Shown piece after piece: positions 36,074 through 44,161 of a stretch of 64,000 bases of DNA. The position numbers and the translations under genes were made by a program. The notes under the pieces were generated by a model. It saw only the letters and a program-made list of their open reading frames with translations. It was not told where the DNA came from and did not search any database. Source of the DNA: Photobacterium proteolyticum (GTDB taxonomy: Bacteria > Pseudomonadota > Gammaproteobacteria > Enterobacterales > Vibrionaceae); NCBI RefSeq assembly GCF_001939735.1, contig NZ_MJIL01000095.1, positions 203,635 through 267,634 on the forward strand, in the 5' to 3' direction. Every line of letters starts with the position of its first letter. The first letter of the stretch is position 1.

Positions 36074-36103
36074 AAAAATGCCGCGCAATCGCGCGGCATT
36101 TTT
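36074..36103. terminator. Strong bidirectional terminator
   Basis: Perfect 13-bp stem: AAAAATGCCGCGC (36074-36086), loop AATC, GCGCGGCATTTTT (36091-36103), with A- and T-tracts on both sides. It ends both the siroheme-synthase-like gene and the minus-strand DUF1097 gene. Confidence 0.92.
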
Positions 36104-36125
36104 TAAATGATATAGAATAATTTTA

Positions 36126-36611
36126 TCAGTCAAGTTCCGCGACAGCGAAATCTTCTTTTGGTTGGCTCAGCTTTTTCTGTAGCCATACACCAGACGCTTT
36201 CATGCTATAACCGAACAGTACGCCAACGATAAGTGATGGGATCACCAACTGCCAGTCACCATTTGCTGCAAACGTCGCACATGAACCGATAAACGTTCCT
36301 GGAATAAAACTCAGCCAAGACTTCTTGGCTTGTACACACATCAGAAACGCAACAACGGCTGTTACAACGTAGCCAAGAATCTCAATGCCAACCATAGTTG
36401 AGAGGTGAATAATCACCATTGCCCAAAAGACGCCGCTAAGGTTTGTCGCAATACTTAAACCCAAACCTTTAATTCCGTCTTTCGGAGAGGCAAAGTACGT
36501 TGTACAACCTAAAAAACCTGCCCAACTTAGCAAGCCGAGCGAAACGGCAACCCATCCCCAGATACCAGAAAGAATTCCCGTTGTGATAGCAATGGCGACA
36601 AGAACTGACAT
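36126..36611 (-). CDS. DUF1097 inner-membrane protein
   Basis: A 161-residue integral membrane protein with about five hydrophobic segments (MSVLVAIAITTGILSGIWGW, AVSLGLLSWAGFLGCTTYF, GLGLSIATNLSGVFWAMVII and two later). I recognise the DUF1097 family (E. coli YcdZ type), of unknown function. The frame is open further upstream to 36737, but the ATG at 36609-36611, preceded by AAGAGA, gives the family-like start; the extension has no membrane or family character. A CRP-like site lies 60-75 bases upstream, so catabolite or anaerobic control is possible. Confidence 0.82.
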   Translation of the reverse strand: MSVLVAIAITTGILSGIWGWVAVSLGLLSWAGFLGCTTYFASPKDGIKGLGLSIATNLSGVFWAMVIIHLSTMVGIEILGYVVTAVVAFLMCVQAKKSWLSFIPGTFIGSCATFAANGDWQLVIPSLIVGVLFGYSMKASGVWLQKKLSQPKEDFAVAELD

Positions 36612-36670
36612 GTGAAATCTCTTATTAATACGCTTAGGGAAACAGTCTAATTGAGTTCCTATTTCATTTG

Positions 36671-36686
36671 AGTGATTAAGATCACA
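36671..36686. promoter_or_regulatory. CRP/FNR-like binding site
   Basis: AGTGATTAAGATCACA matches the CRP consensus TGTGA-N6-TCACA at 9 of 10 positions. It is centred 68 bases upstream of the DUF1097 start. The rest of the 390-base region 36612-37001 up to nagZ holds no gene I can support. Confidence 0.6.
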
Positions 36687-37001
36687 CAAAGTATGAAACT
36701 TACATACACCAAAATCAGCAAATAAGATCCAGATCACTACAATAACGATTTCATCAACACTTTACGGCTTTCAGTTCTGTTTATACTAGTTAGTGCCAAA
36801 CCAAGAGTAAACTCACTGTTTACCAACGTAAACAAATAACGTTTCGTATTAGTGATATGTCTCCAATACTATGAATCCGGTCTATTAGTCATGTTTGTCT
36901 TGAATTGACTGTGGTAACGTATCTACGGTTTTTAACTGCTATGAACAGCTTACTATTCGCTCCTCGCTTTCAACCTGTTCATTGTTTACGTCGGAGTTTT
37001 C

Positions 37002-38006
37002 ATGGGACCTTTAATGCTTGACGTATCTGGCTACGAGCTAGATGCTGAAGAACGCGAAATCATTCAACACCCTACCGTTGGCGGAATTATCTTTTTTGCC
37101 CGAAACTATCATGACCGTCAGCAGCTAAGGGCGCTAACCAAAGATATCCGAAAAACAGCCAACCGCCCTTTACTTATTGCTGTTGACCAAGAAGGTGGAA
37201 GAGTACAGCGATTCCGTGAAGGCTTTACCTTATTACCGCCAGCCAAAGCTTTTGCAAGCCAACAAAACGGTCTTGAGCTTGCCAAACAAGGCGGGTGGCT
37301 CATGGCCGCCGAGTTGCTGGCTATGGATATCGATTTAAGCCTGGCACCGGTGCTGGATCTCGGCTTCGACTGCAAAGCCATCGGAGATCGTGCCTTTTCT
37401 GATGATCCTCAGCAGATTATTAAATATGCCAGTCAATTCATTCTTGGAATGAAAGAAGCCGGTATGGCGACAACAGGCAAGCACTTTCCTGGCCATGGCG
37501 GCGTCATTGAGGACTCGCACCTCGAAACACCGGTAGATCCACGCAATAACATTAAACAGCATGATATGACAGTATTCATGCAGCTTATTAACGATGGTTT
37601 GCTTGATGCTATGATGCCTGCCCATGTCATCTTTGATGCTTACGACAACCAACCTGCCAGCGGTTCTGAATATTGGTTAAAGAGCGTGTTGCGTGACGAT
37701 CTCAACTTCAAAGGGGTTATTTTCTCAGATGACCTGAATATGAAAGGGGCCGATGTGCTTGGAAATTATAGCGAGCGCGCCATTGCCGCCCAGCAAGCCG
37801 GTTGTGATATGGTCATGCTCTGTAACAACCGAGCCGGCGCTGTTCAGGCACTTGATGGCCTTCCCCAAACACAAGTTCCTTGCTTAGAAGCACTATGTAA
37901 GAAGCCGACTGGTGAGTACAGAGATTTGGTCAAAACCAGGATGTGGCAGGACAATCAACAAGCAATTAGCAAACTTGCTCAATCTTGGCGGGAACAGCAG
38001 TCTTAA
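37002..38006 (+). CDS. nagZ: Beta-N-acetylglucosaminidase (cell-wall recycling)
   Basis: NagZ, a cytosolic GH3 enzyme, removes GlcNAc from 1,6-anhydro-muropeptides during peptidoglycan recycling. The 334-residue protein opens MGPLMLDVSGYELDAEEREII, with HPTVGGIIFFARNYHDR, the GH3 signature region ATTGKHFPGHGGVIEDSHLETP containing the conserved Lys-His, and the nucleophile aspartate region VIFSDDLNMKGA. Length matches NagZ (about 330-341). GGAG lies 5 bases before the ATG. A single gene; a 9-bp hairpin follows the stop. Confidence 0.96.
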   Translation: MGPLMLDVSGYELDAEEREIIQHPTVGGIIFFARNYHDRQQLRALTKDIRKTANRPLLIAVDQEGGRVQRFREGFTLLPPAKAFASQQNGLELAKQGGWLMAAELLAMDIDLSLAPVLDLGFDCKAIGDRAFSDDPQQIIKYASQFILGMKEAGMATTGKHFPGHGGVIEDSHLETPVDPRNNIKQHDMTVFMQLINDGLLDAMMPAHVIFDAYDNQPASGSEYWLKSVLRDDLNFKGVIFSDDLNMKGADVLGNYSERAIAAQQAGCDMVMLCNNRAGAVQALDGLPQTQVPCLEALCKKPTGEYRDLVKTRMWQDNQQAISKLAQSWREQQS

Positions 38007-38016
38007 TTCTTCTCGT

Positions 38017-38041
38017 CGGCGGGATAAGAACGATCCCGCCG
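38017..38041. terminator. Hairpin downstream of nagZ
   Basis: CGGCGGGAT (38017-38025), 7-base loop, ATCCCGCCG (38033-38041): a GC-rich perfect 9-bp stem 10 bases after the nagZ stop. No T-tract follows, so termination may be weak. Confidence 0.55.
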
Positions 38042-38051
38042 GCAGTGGTAA

Positions 38052-38071
38052 TATACCCTAGCTACCTCAAG
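38052..38071. repeat. Solitary copy of the MITE terminal repeat
   Basis: TATACCCTAGCTACCTCAAG matches the left end of the MITE at 19743-19762 in 19 of 20 positions. No opposing end or internal MITE sequence is seen nearby. On the minus strand it contains the TGA stop codon (38067-38069) of the EAL gene. Confidence 0.6.
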
Positions 38072-39668
38072 CCACACAGGCCATCTTTTGTTCCTGAGGT
38101 TGAGAAGCCATACTCTTGCAGAAATACGCAAAATCACGAAAAATCATTGGCTTACCAAAGAAGTATCCCTGCTGCAAGTAGACCCCCTGCTCGGCAAGGT
38201 ACTTTGATTGCTCTTCAGTCTCTACACCTTCGGCTATCATCTCCATCCCTGCCTCCTTGCCAAAAGCGATTATCGAATCAAGCAAGGATAATTTGATATC
38301 GGCAGTGCCAATATTCTCCACAAACATCTTATCAATTTTTAGGCTTCTGATATTAAGCTGCTGGATATAGCTAAAACCGCCATAACCGGTCCCGGCATCA
38401 TCAAGTTTGACACCAATACCCCGCATTCTCAGCTGCTCAATAACATCTGAAGCCATGGTTAAGTCTGTAAACTGCTTTCGCTCAGTTACTTCAAAAGCAA
38501 TTTGTTCGGGTGTTATTTCTGAGTGTTGTAGCAGCTTTAGTGATTTTTCCAGCACATCCAGACTCTCTAGCTGATCAGGAACCACATTGATACTGATAAC
38601 CTGTTTCGTCGTCTGCCAATTCAGTTTGCTGATCTCATAAATTGCCTTTTCTATAAGCTGCTCGGTAATGGGTAAGATCTGGCCACTCTTCTCAACGTAA
38701 GGGATAAACTCCATCGGTGAAATAACATCTTGTCCTGGTCGCTGCCAGCGAGCAAGCATTTCACAGCCGTAAAGAGAATTGCTAGATACATCAACAATGG
38801 GTTGATAATAAGGAACAAACTCTTGCTTCGCCAAGCCCTGTTCAACCAGTGAGTGGAGCGACATTTTTCTACGGATAAACATACGATATAAGGAAAGACA
38901 GATAGCCCCAAGCCCACCGCCAAACAAAAACAATGGCAACCATAACTCTTCCTTATACTGAGCAAGTAGCTCTTGCTTTACAAACGTATTGATCCTGAGC
39001 CCTTCAGAAAATTCAGAGGTAAACAGCGGCTCATTAACAAGCAATGCTGCGTCTCCACGCCAATAAGAGACGGTTGGACTATCAATAGAAGAGATCGAGC
39101 TTAATACACAGTCATCACAGTACTTGTTTCTTAGAGTTTCAGAAACAAGGGGCTCCATATGAACCAACAACCTCCCCTTCTCGCCCTTCCATTCTGCTAC
39201 CAGAAGGTTCTGTTCGCTTCTCGACTCTGATGCTACCCACAATGAAACGTCAGGCGTCATGTTGCTAAGCAAAGGAACCAACCTTGATTCCGTATCAGCG
39301 CCCTGAAAGCTAGAGCACTGTGAACCACTCTTCGTTTTTATGGTAATCCGCCGAATAACATAATCGTTATACGCAATGTGCTGAAGCTGATGCTGATCAA
39401 GTGGGCCGCAATCAAACTGAAAATTCCGGCTTAGCGAACTGAGTACATCAGGGAAGCGTTCCACCTTCATTGAATAGGTATTCAACAGCTCTTTCGAATC
39501 TGAACTAATGATATATGACAGCTGAAGCTGTGAAAAGAAGCCACTTAGCAGTGAAAAAAGAAACGATAGGCCTAGAACAAATACAATAGATGATAAGTTA
39601 TGCTTTTTTAGAACCCCACGCTTGAATACACTCGCCTCTGTATTCCGAGCTCGATTATCGAATAACAT
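38067..39668 (-). CDS. CSS-motif c-di-GMP phosphodiesterase (EAL)
   Basis: A 533-residue membrane enzyme that degrades c-di-GMP. It has a membrane helix near residues 25-45, a periplasmic CSS-motif sensor domain (about 50-235, with C-S-S in GSQCSSFQGAD and a second cysteine pair DCGPL, CDDC), a second membrane helix (about 245-265), and a C-terminal EAL domain: YYQPIVDVSSNSLYGCEMLARW (EML in place of EAL), EVTER, KLDDAGTGYGGFSYI, SLKIDKMFV and EGVETEEQ, so catalytic metal residues are kept. CSS domains sense periplasmic redox state through disulfides in the E. coli Pde proteins. The stop codon comes from a MITE-end sequence. Convergent with nagZ. Confidence 0.92.
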   Translation of the reverse strand: MLFDNRARNTEASVFKRGVLKKHNLSSIVFVLGLSFLFSLLSGFFSQLQLSYIISSDSKELLNTYSMKVERFPDVLSSLSRNFQFDCGPLDQHQLQHIAYNDYVIRRITIKTKSGSQCSSFQGADTESRLVPLLSNMTPDVSLWVASESRSEQNLLVAEWKGEKGRLLVHMEPLVSETLRNKYCDDCVLSSISSIDSPTVSYWRGDAALLVNEPLFTSEFSEGLRINTFVKQELLAQYKEELWLPLFLFGGGLGAICLSLYRMFIRRKMSLHSLVEQGLAKQEFVPYYQPIVDVSSNSLYGCEMLARWQRPGQDVISPMEFIPYVEKSGQILPITEQLIEKAIYEISKLNWQTTKQVISINVVPDQLESLDVLEKSLKLLQHSEITPEQIAFEVTERKQFTDLTMASDVIEQLRMRGIGVKLDDAGTGYGGFSYIQQLNIRSLKIDKMFVENIGTADIKLSLLDSIIAFGKEAGMEMIAEGVETEEQSKYLAEQGVYLQQGYFFGKPMIFRDFAYFCKSMASQPQEQKMACVA

Positions 39669-40000
39669 AACCTGAAAAACAACCTTTCCCTAGTAGCCGT
39701 CCATGGATTGTAACAGTGAATGTCACAATAAAAACAACGATATTGAGTTACAACAATATACAACAATATTCATTAATGAGATGATTCTCAAGCATTACAT
39801 TTTTATCTCTTACGACTGAGATCACGACTTGATAAAAAACGAAAAAAATGTATTACAAGATCTAGATTAAACCTGATCTTGATCAAAATTGAATGCAGAG
39901 GAAATGAGGATGTAAAGAAAAGGCAGCAGGAGTTTGCTTAGACAGGAATAGTCAAACAATAGTAATTACTATTCACATTGAATAGATAAATAAAACAAAA
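39669..40000. other. Intergenic region upstream of the EAL gene
   Basis: These 332 bases carry the EAL gene promoter (minus strand) and the area beyond the 34-residue protein's terminator. There is no open frame with a ribosome-binding site. GATC-rich patches near 39850-39890 (AGATCTAGATT and CTTGATCAAAATTG) could be FNR/CRP-related half sites, but none is complete. Confidence 0.35.
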
Positions 40001-40014
40001 GCGCCATATGGCGC
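40001..40014 (-). terminator. Terminator of the 34-residue protein gene
   Basis: GCGCCATATGGCGC is a perfect 14-base palindrome (7-bp arms), followed on the minus strand by TTTTGTTTTATTT. It lies 7 bases beyond the stop codon at 40022-40024. Confidence 0.75.
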
Positions 40015-40021
40015 CCGAGTT

Positions 40022-40126
40022 TTATAGCGAGTCTCGTGAATAGTCTATACCCTTCGTGCATTTCTTCTCTTTTACGATAATGAATGCAGCGCCGAATATG
40101 AAGGCAATGACTAGCAGAGTTTCCAT
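40022..40126 (-). CDS. 34-residue single-pass membrane protein
   Basis: A very short gene: METLLVIAFIFGAAFIIVKE followed by KKCTKGIDYSRDSL. Residues 3-18 form one strong hydrophobic helix, then comes a basic stretch (KEKKCTK) and a polar tail, so by the positive-inside rule the C-terminus would face the cytoplasm. AGG stands 5 bases before the ATG at 40124-40126, and a perfect terminator lies 7 bases after the stop, so it looks like a complete one-gene unit. A 13-bp hairpin lies 78 bases upstream (40204-40241). I do not recognise the family; many such proteins modulate larger membrane complexes. Isolated between the EAL and CDF genes. Confidence 0.65.
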   Translation of the reverse strand: METLLVIAFIFGAAFIIVKEKKCTKGIDYSRDSL

Positions 40127-40203
40127 AATAACCTGTAAACCTTTGATTTAAGCCATGGTGCTTAATCCGAGAATGAAGACACCAAAAAAAGGGTTAAACT
40201 ACG

Positions 40204-40241
40204 GTCTAAAGATTGCCTCTTGGCAAAAGCAATTTTTAGAC
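40204..40241. promoter_or_regulatory. 13-bp hairpin upstream of the small membrane protein gene
   Basis: GTCTAAAGATTGC (40204-40216), 12-base loop, GCAATTTTTAGAC (40229-40241), with only one G-T mismatch that can pair in RNA. It is 78-115 bases before the small gene's start and may be a leader structure or regulator site. No T-tract follows it directly. The remaining 40127-40522 sequence shows no gene. Confidence 0.45.
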
Positions 40242-40522
40242 TAAAAATAAGATACCTTATTTACGTTTAATTTGCACTAACTAGTTACAAAAATGTGATG
40301 AATAATCATATCCATCTACCAGGCATTATATCGTAGATTAATTTATTAACCCATAATCAATAAGCTAATCTACACAGCGCCCAGAATAGCAATCTAAATC
40401 GCTATTTCTTATAAATATTCGGTTTCTTATTTGTAGCCCGTATATTTTGCGCTCAATTAGACAAGATTACCAGCACTTTACTGCTGAAATTTATTGGCTT
40501 TCATAATTAGAAAAACTAATAG

Positions 40523-40550
40523 CAAAAGAACGACTGGTGCCGTTCTTTTG
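40523..40550 (-). terminator. Terminator of the CDF transporter gene
   Basis: CAAAAGAACG (40523-40532), 8-base loop, CGTTCTTTTG (40541-40550): perfect 10-bp stem with a T-run within the 3' arm on the minus strand, 23 bases beyond the CDF stop codon. Confidence 0.75.
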
Positions 40551-40572
40551 TACTAGCTCATACGAATGTTTG

Positions 40573-41487
40573 TTATAACCAACGCTTCTGACCAGTAAAG
40601 GTAACAGAAAGCCAGGTATCACCTAGCTCATCGGCTAACTCATCCCAAAGTAACTGTCGGATATAATCTTGCCGAGTAGTTGTCCAATAGGCATCGTCTA
40701 TAACCAGAATATTTACTTCAAGATCGTACTGACGCCCTGTTTTGGCAAAGTGATGGGTGTAATCAGCAAAGCGATATTGCCGCGACAACCTCGCAATCAC
40801 CCGATCAACTTGCCGTTGTACATTATCTTGAGGAGCAACCAGCAGCACCTCACGAAGGTTACGCCGCAATACTTTAATCGGAAGTACTGAGGCGGCAATA
40901 GCCAGTGTCGAGACCAAGATTGGATCAACATAAGCATTCCAGCGTGAATAACCTAACTGATCCAATAAGACTACAATAATAAAGCCAACCAATATTGCGG
41001 CACTCAGAATGCCGTCAACAAGCCATTCCTGGGAGTCAACGCGTACCAGTTCGGACTCCACACTGCGCGCGATATACGTTTCAATAAAATAAATGGCAAA
41101 ACAACATACGGTGGAAATGATCGCATAAACAATTGCATGTTCCAGAACTATATCATGTCCACCTTTGACAATGGTTTGCACACCACTGAGAAATGCAAAA
41201 AAGCAAGTTATAAGGATGAGCAAGCCATTGACGACATTGATAAGAGGTTCGATGTGCGCGTAACCGAACTGAAACTGCTTGTCATCAGGCTTTGAAACGA
41301 GGTAGGCGGTATAAAGGCTTAGGCCAGTCATACCCATACTGAGAAACGAAAACATGCCGTCGAGTAAAATGGCGTTGGATCCGACATATAATCCATAGCC
41401 AATCCCCAAGCCAGCCAACAAAACGGTTCCAGCCAGGGATAATTTTAATGCCAAACGCTCTTTACTGATTTTACGGCAAATAGCCAT
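40573..41487 (-). CDS. Cation diffusion facilitator family transporter
   Basis: A 304-residue CDF transporter with six predicted membrane helices in the first 200 residues and a C-terminal cytoplasmic domain ending VTFTGQKRWL. TM2 has NAILLDGMFSFLSM and TM5 has SQEWLVDGILSAAIL; the aspartates of the metal sites are kept, but the histidines of the Zn-type HxxxD motifs are not, so metal choice may differ from ZitB/FieF. AAGGAGGA lies 4 bases before the ATG at 41485-41487; an upstream ATG at 41523 is poorer. Single gene with its own terminator. Metal substrate cannot be stated; Mn, Fe, Co or other ions are possible. Confidence 0.87.
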   Translation of the reverse strand: MAICRKISKERLALKLSLAGTVLLAGLGIGYGLYVGSNAILLDGMFSFLSMGMTGLSLYTAYLVSKPDDKQFQFGYAHIEPLINVVNGLLILITCFFAFLSGVQTIVKGGHDIVLEHAIVYAIISTVCCFAIYFIETYIARSVESELVRVDSQEWLVDGILSAAILVGFIIVVLLDQLGYSRWNAYVDPILVSTLAIAASVLPIKVLRRNLREVLLVAPQDNVQRQVDRVIARLSRQYRFADYTHHFAKTGRQYDLEVNILVIDDAYWTTTRQDYIRQLLWDELADELGDTWLSVTFTGQKRWL

Positions 41488-41658
41488 ACAATCCTCCTTA
41501 TACACTAATAAATTATTGACCACACCCAGTCCCCTAAGGGAGGATGCTAAGTATTTATCTACCTTAGCACTAACTATAACTAAATGAAAAGCTGTATATT
41601 TTTACCATTCATACTGCACCATCCAACACATAGTAAGCCTTCTAATTATCATCCAAAG

Positions 41659-42093
41659 CTATGAATTTAATGTGTCATCTAGCCAGTCAACAAACTCTTT
41701 TTTACGCAAAGCGGTATTCAACACAGATTGCTGTTTGCCTTTTTTGAAAACCATTAAGGTTGGAACACCACGTATACGGTACCTGCTCGCCAGTGCTTTA
41801 TTTCGTTGGACATTTACACGCAAGAAGCGAAGCTGCTTTTTCTTCTCAGAGGCCACCTTTTCGAATATCGGCTTGAAAGAGTTGCAAGGCGAGCAATTAG
41901 CTCCCCAAAAAGTCACAACAACAGGCTTAGGGCCTTTGATTAAAATATCAAAGTTACCGACATCAGCCTCTATCGGTTTGCCATCTAATACGGGTTTATT
42001 GCAATGTTCACACAGGACCGTATTCGACAAGGACAGGGGAGAAATTGACACCGACTTTTGACAATGAGAACATAAAACACTGATTAACTTCAT
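41659..42093 (-). CDS. Thioredoxin 2-like protein with zinc ribbon and CSPC active site
   Basis: A 144-residue TrxC-type thioredoxin. The N-terminal zinc ribbon has CxxC pairs C8/C11 and C28/C31 (VLCSHC and VLCEHC). The thioredoxin fold follows with VVVTFWGANCSPCNSFKPIF and the cis-proline turn RGVPTLMVFKKG. The active site is C67-S-P-C70 in place of the TrxC consensus CGPC, with WGAN before it in place of WAPW, which would be expected to shift redox potential or partner choice. The start at 42091-42093 gives the normal TrxC N-terminus; the frame is open 21 codons further up. Family is clear, but function as a general reductase is uncertain, so no symbol is given. Confidence 0.85.
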   Translation of the reverse strand: MKLISVLCSHCQKSVSISPLSLSNTVLCEHCNKPVLDGKPIEADVGNFDILIKGPKPVVVTFWGANCSPCNSFKPIFEKVASEKKKQLRFLRVNVQRNKALASRYRIRGVPTLMVFKKGKQQSVLNTALRKKEFVDWLDDTLNS

Positions 42094-42186
42094 GGGCCTT
42101 CCGGACGACTTACAGCACATACATAATGTGCACAAGGATACCAGATCCCCAATCATAAGATCATATCTATATATTCAGTAAAATCA

Positions 42187-42648
42187 TTACTGCTGAGCCG
42201 AACGCTGTAACTGCAACCGCTCTATATCATTGAAAAAATGAATCATTTTGGCACGGCTAACATTGTACTCAAAGTCTGTACCGTCACAGAACTCTCGGTT
42301 GTAAGCCTGAGAGTCATAGTTTTTCAACCTGATAAATTCACAGGTCGCATGCTCTTCACAAGCCTGATCACGCTCCTGCCTGAGTTGCATCCAGTAAGTT
42401 GTAAAATGCCTCAGAGCATAATCCAACTGTTCATAGTTTTCCGCGGTGAGTTCCGGGCGCAAGATTTTCAGTTCTTGCTGTCGCTCATCAATGAACTCAT
42501 CAAACGTTTCAGTCAGGCTGTAGGTTGAGGAGTCATAACACTCCCCTTGTATGTAGGTTGTTTTCTGTCCGGCCACATCTGTCACTGCTTCCTGCGACGT
42601 ACAGGCGGAAACAAAAAATGTAAAGAATAAACTACTGTATAACTTCAT
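42187..42648 (-). CDS. Putative lipoprotein of unknown function
   Basis: A 153-residue protein beginning MKLYSSLFFTFFVSACTSQE, a lipoprotein signal with lipobox VSAC and lipidated Cys16. The mature part is helical and charged, with four cysteines (GECYDSS, DQACEEHATCEF, REFCDGT) that could form disulfides in the periplasm. No family is recognised. A longer frame from 42687 is less likely because it would precede the signal peptide. It is adjacent to the thioredoxin-like gene on the same strand with a 93-base gap; they may be co-transcribed. Confidence 0.65.
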   Translation of the reverse strand: MKLYSSLFFTFFVSACTSQEAVTDVAGQKTTYIQGECYDSSTYSLTETFDEFIDERQQELKILRPELTAENYEQLDYALRHFTTYWMQLRQERDQACEEHATCEFIRLKNYDSQAYNREFCDGTDFEYNVSRAKMIHFFNDIERLQLQRSAQQ

Positions 42649-42729
42649 AGCGCACCACAAGGAGTCAAGAACAGCATCAAAGTCCACACCTAATTATGAG
42701 CGAATTCTCTCGAAGCAAACGGCGGATCC

Positions 42730-42759
42730 CCAGGTAGTCTCAACACTGAGACTATCTGG
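42730..42759. promoter_or_regulatory. 13-bp inverted repeat between lipoprotein and E1-alpha genes
   Basis: CCAGGTAGTCTCA (42730-42742), loop ACAC, TGAGACTATCTGG (42747-42759), complementary except for one G-T pair. There is no T-tract, and it lies upstream of both divergent genes, so it is more likely an operator or leader stem than a terminator. The rest of 42649-43072 holds no gene. Confidence 0.45.
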
Positions 42760-42957
42760 CCTATACAAGCGAAACATGGGCGATATTAAACACCGCGCTA
42801 AAACAAAAAACCCATATTTTTTTCTAAGCACTGGAAACACACTTACGACAAATCGACATTTTAGTCTGTATTGTATTCTTTACTGACTAATAACTCATTG
42901 ATGGAGGCGGTATTTTAACATTTTGCTTACACTTATATTTATCTGGTTATACCAAGA

Positions 42958-43052
42958 CTTATCTTGAGATAAGCCATTTATTAGGTACAGCAGCGCAGCA
43001 CCCATTTGTCGGTATAGCCATTTTTTGATTTGCTGTCCGCCTCTTCCGAGGC
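42958..43052 (+). promoter_or_regulatory. Structured leader of the 2-oxoacid dehydrogenase operon
   Basis: Upstream of the E1-alpha start are a perfect palindrome, CTTATCTTGAGATAAG (42958-42973), and a small hairpin GCCTC-TTCC-GAGGC (43039-43052) just before the ribosome-binding site AAGGAG (43061-43066). Either could be a regulator site or translation control; no riboswitch class is recognised. Confidence 0.35.
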
Positions 43053-43072
43053 AGCAACAGAAGGAGCTTGAG

Positions 43073-44161
43073 ATGAATGTTCAGGCCTTACCAATGCATC
43101 GCTTCATTGATCATCATGGTAATCTCGTCGATCAACTTCCCGCATGGGCCGATCCGTCTACGTTGAAAGGGTTTTACTGCGATATGGTACTAACCCGCAT
43201 CTATGATAACAAAGCAATTGCGCTACAACGTACCGGTAAGCTCGGTACCTACCCTTCACATTTGGGCTCCGAAGCCATCGGCATTGCCATCGGTCGGGCA
43301 CTGAAAGCTGAAGATGTATTCATTCCTTACTATCGTGACATGCCTGCGATGTGGGCCCGTGGTATCGGTATGGAGAAAAACCTCCAATACTGGGGCGGTG
43401 ACGAGCGAGGCAGCGATTTCTCACCCGACGACAGTCATTGTCGTGATCTACCGTTTTGTGTCCCGATTGCCACCCAGTGTACTCATGCAGTCGGTGTTGC
43501 TGCCGCATTAAAAATCCAAGGCAATCATCAGGCAGCACTGGTGACTTGCGGTGACGGCGCCACCTCCAAAGGCGACTTCCTCGAATCATTAAACTGTGCC
43601 GGGGCCTGGAACATTCCGTTAGTCTTTGTGATCAACAACAACCAGTGGGCAATATCTGTCCCAAGAGCAATTCAATGTGGTGCCGAGTTCCTCTCGGATA
43701 AAGCCAAAGGCGCCGGTCTTGAAGGGCTAACGGTGGACGGCAACGATATTGTCGCTATGTACGACGCTGTCATTACCAGCCTGGATAAAGCCCGAAAAGG
43801 CAAAGGCGCGACACTCATTGAGGCAATCAGCTATCGACTGAGCGATCATACAACCGCGGATGATGCCAGCCGCTACCGTAGCGAAGACGAATTGCAACAA
43901 GCCTGGGAATTTGAACCCGTCGGTCGTTTGAAAAAATTCCTGATAAGCCAAAACTGGTGGTCAGAAGCGGATGACACACAATGGCAGGAACACTGCCGGG
44001 AACTGGTCGAAAAAGCGGTAGAGAAATACCGGTCATTAACTCCTCAGCCACCAGAATCTGCTTTTGACTTTCTCTATGAGTCTTTAGACAGCGATCTTCA
44101 TAAGCAACGTGACTTGATTATCAACAAAGCTATGCGAATGCAGGGAGGTGATCGTGGCTGA
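43073..44161 (+). CDS. 2-oxoacid dehydrogenase E1 component, alpha subunit
   Basis: The alpha subunit of the heterotetrameric thiamine-diphosphate E1 that decarboxylates a 2-oxoacid. The 362-residue protein has the substrate/TPP region RTGKLGTYPSHLGSEA, IPYYRDMPAMWARGI, and the TPP-binding motif GDGATSKGDF...NIPLVFVINNNQWAIS (GDG to NN). AAGGAG lies 6 bases before the ATG at 43073. It is followed by E1-beta (start 7 bases inside its end) and E2, so a complete E1/E2 unit is encoded; E3 is not. Branched-chain 2-oxoacids are the likely substrate given the nearby mms and liu operons; pyruvate or acetoin cannot be ruled out. Confidence 0.9.
   Translation: MNVQALPMHRFIDHHGNLVDQLPAWADPSTLKGFYCDMVLTRIYDNKAIALQRTGKLGTYPSHLGSEAIGIAIGRALKAEDVFIPYYRDMPAMWARGIGMEKNLQYWGGDERGSDFSPDDSHCRDLPFCVPIATQCTHAVGVAAALKIQGNHQAALVTCGDGATSKGDFLESLNCAGAWNIPLVFVINNNQWAISVPRAIQCGAEFLSDKAKGAGLEGLTVDGNDIVAMYDAVITSLDKARKGKGATLIEAISYRLSDHTTADDASRYRSEDELQQAWEFEPVGRLKKFLISQNWWSEADDTQWQEHCRELVEKAVEKYRSLTPQPPESAFDFLYESLDSDLHKQRDLIINKAMRMQGGDRG

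Noticed and set aside
39700..39900. Possible FNR/CRP sites in the EAL gene upstream region
   Set aside because: Only half-site matches such as CTTGATCAAAATTG; no full palindrome with the right spacing.
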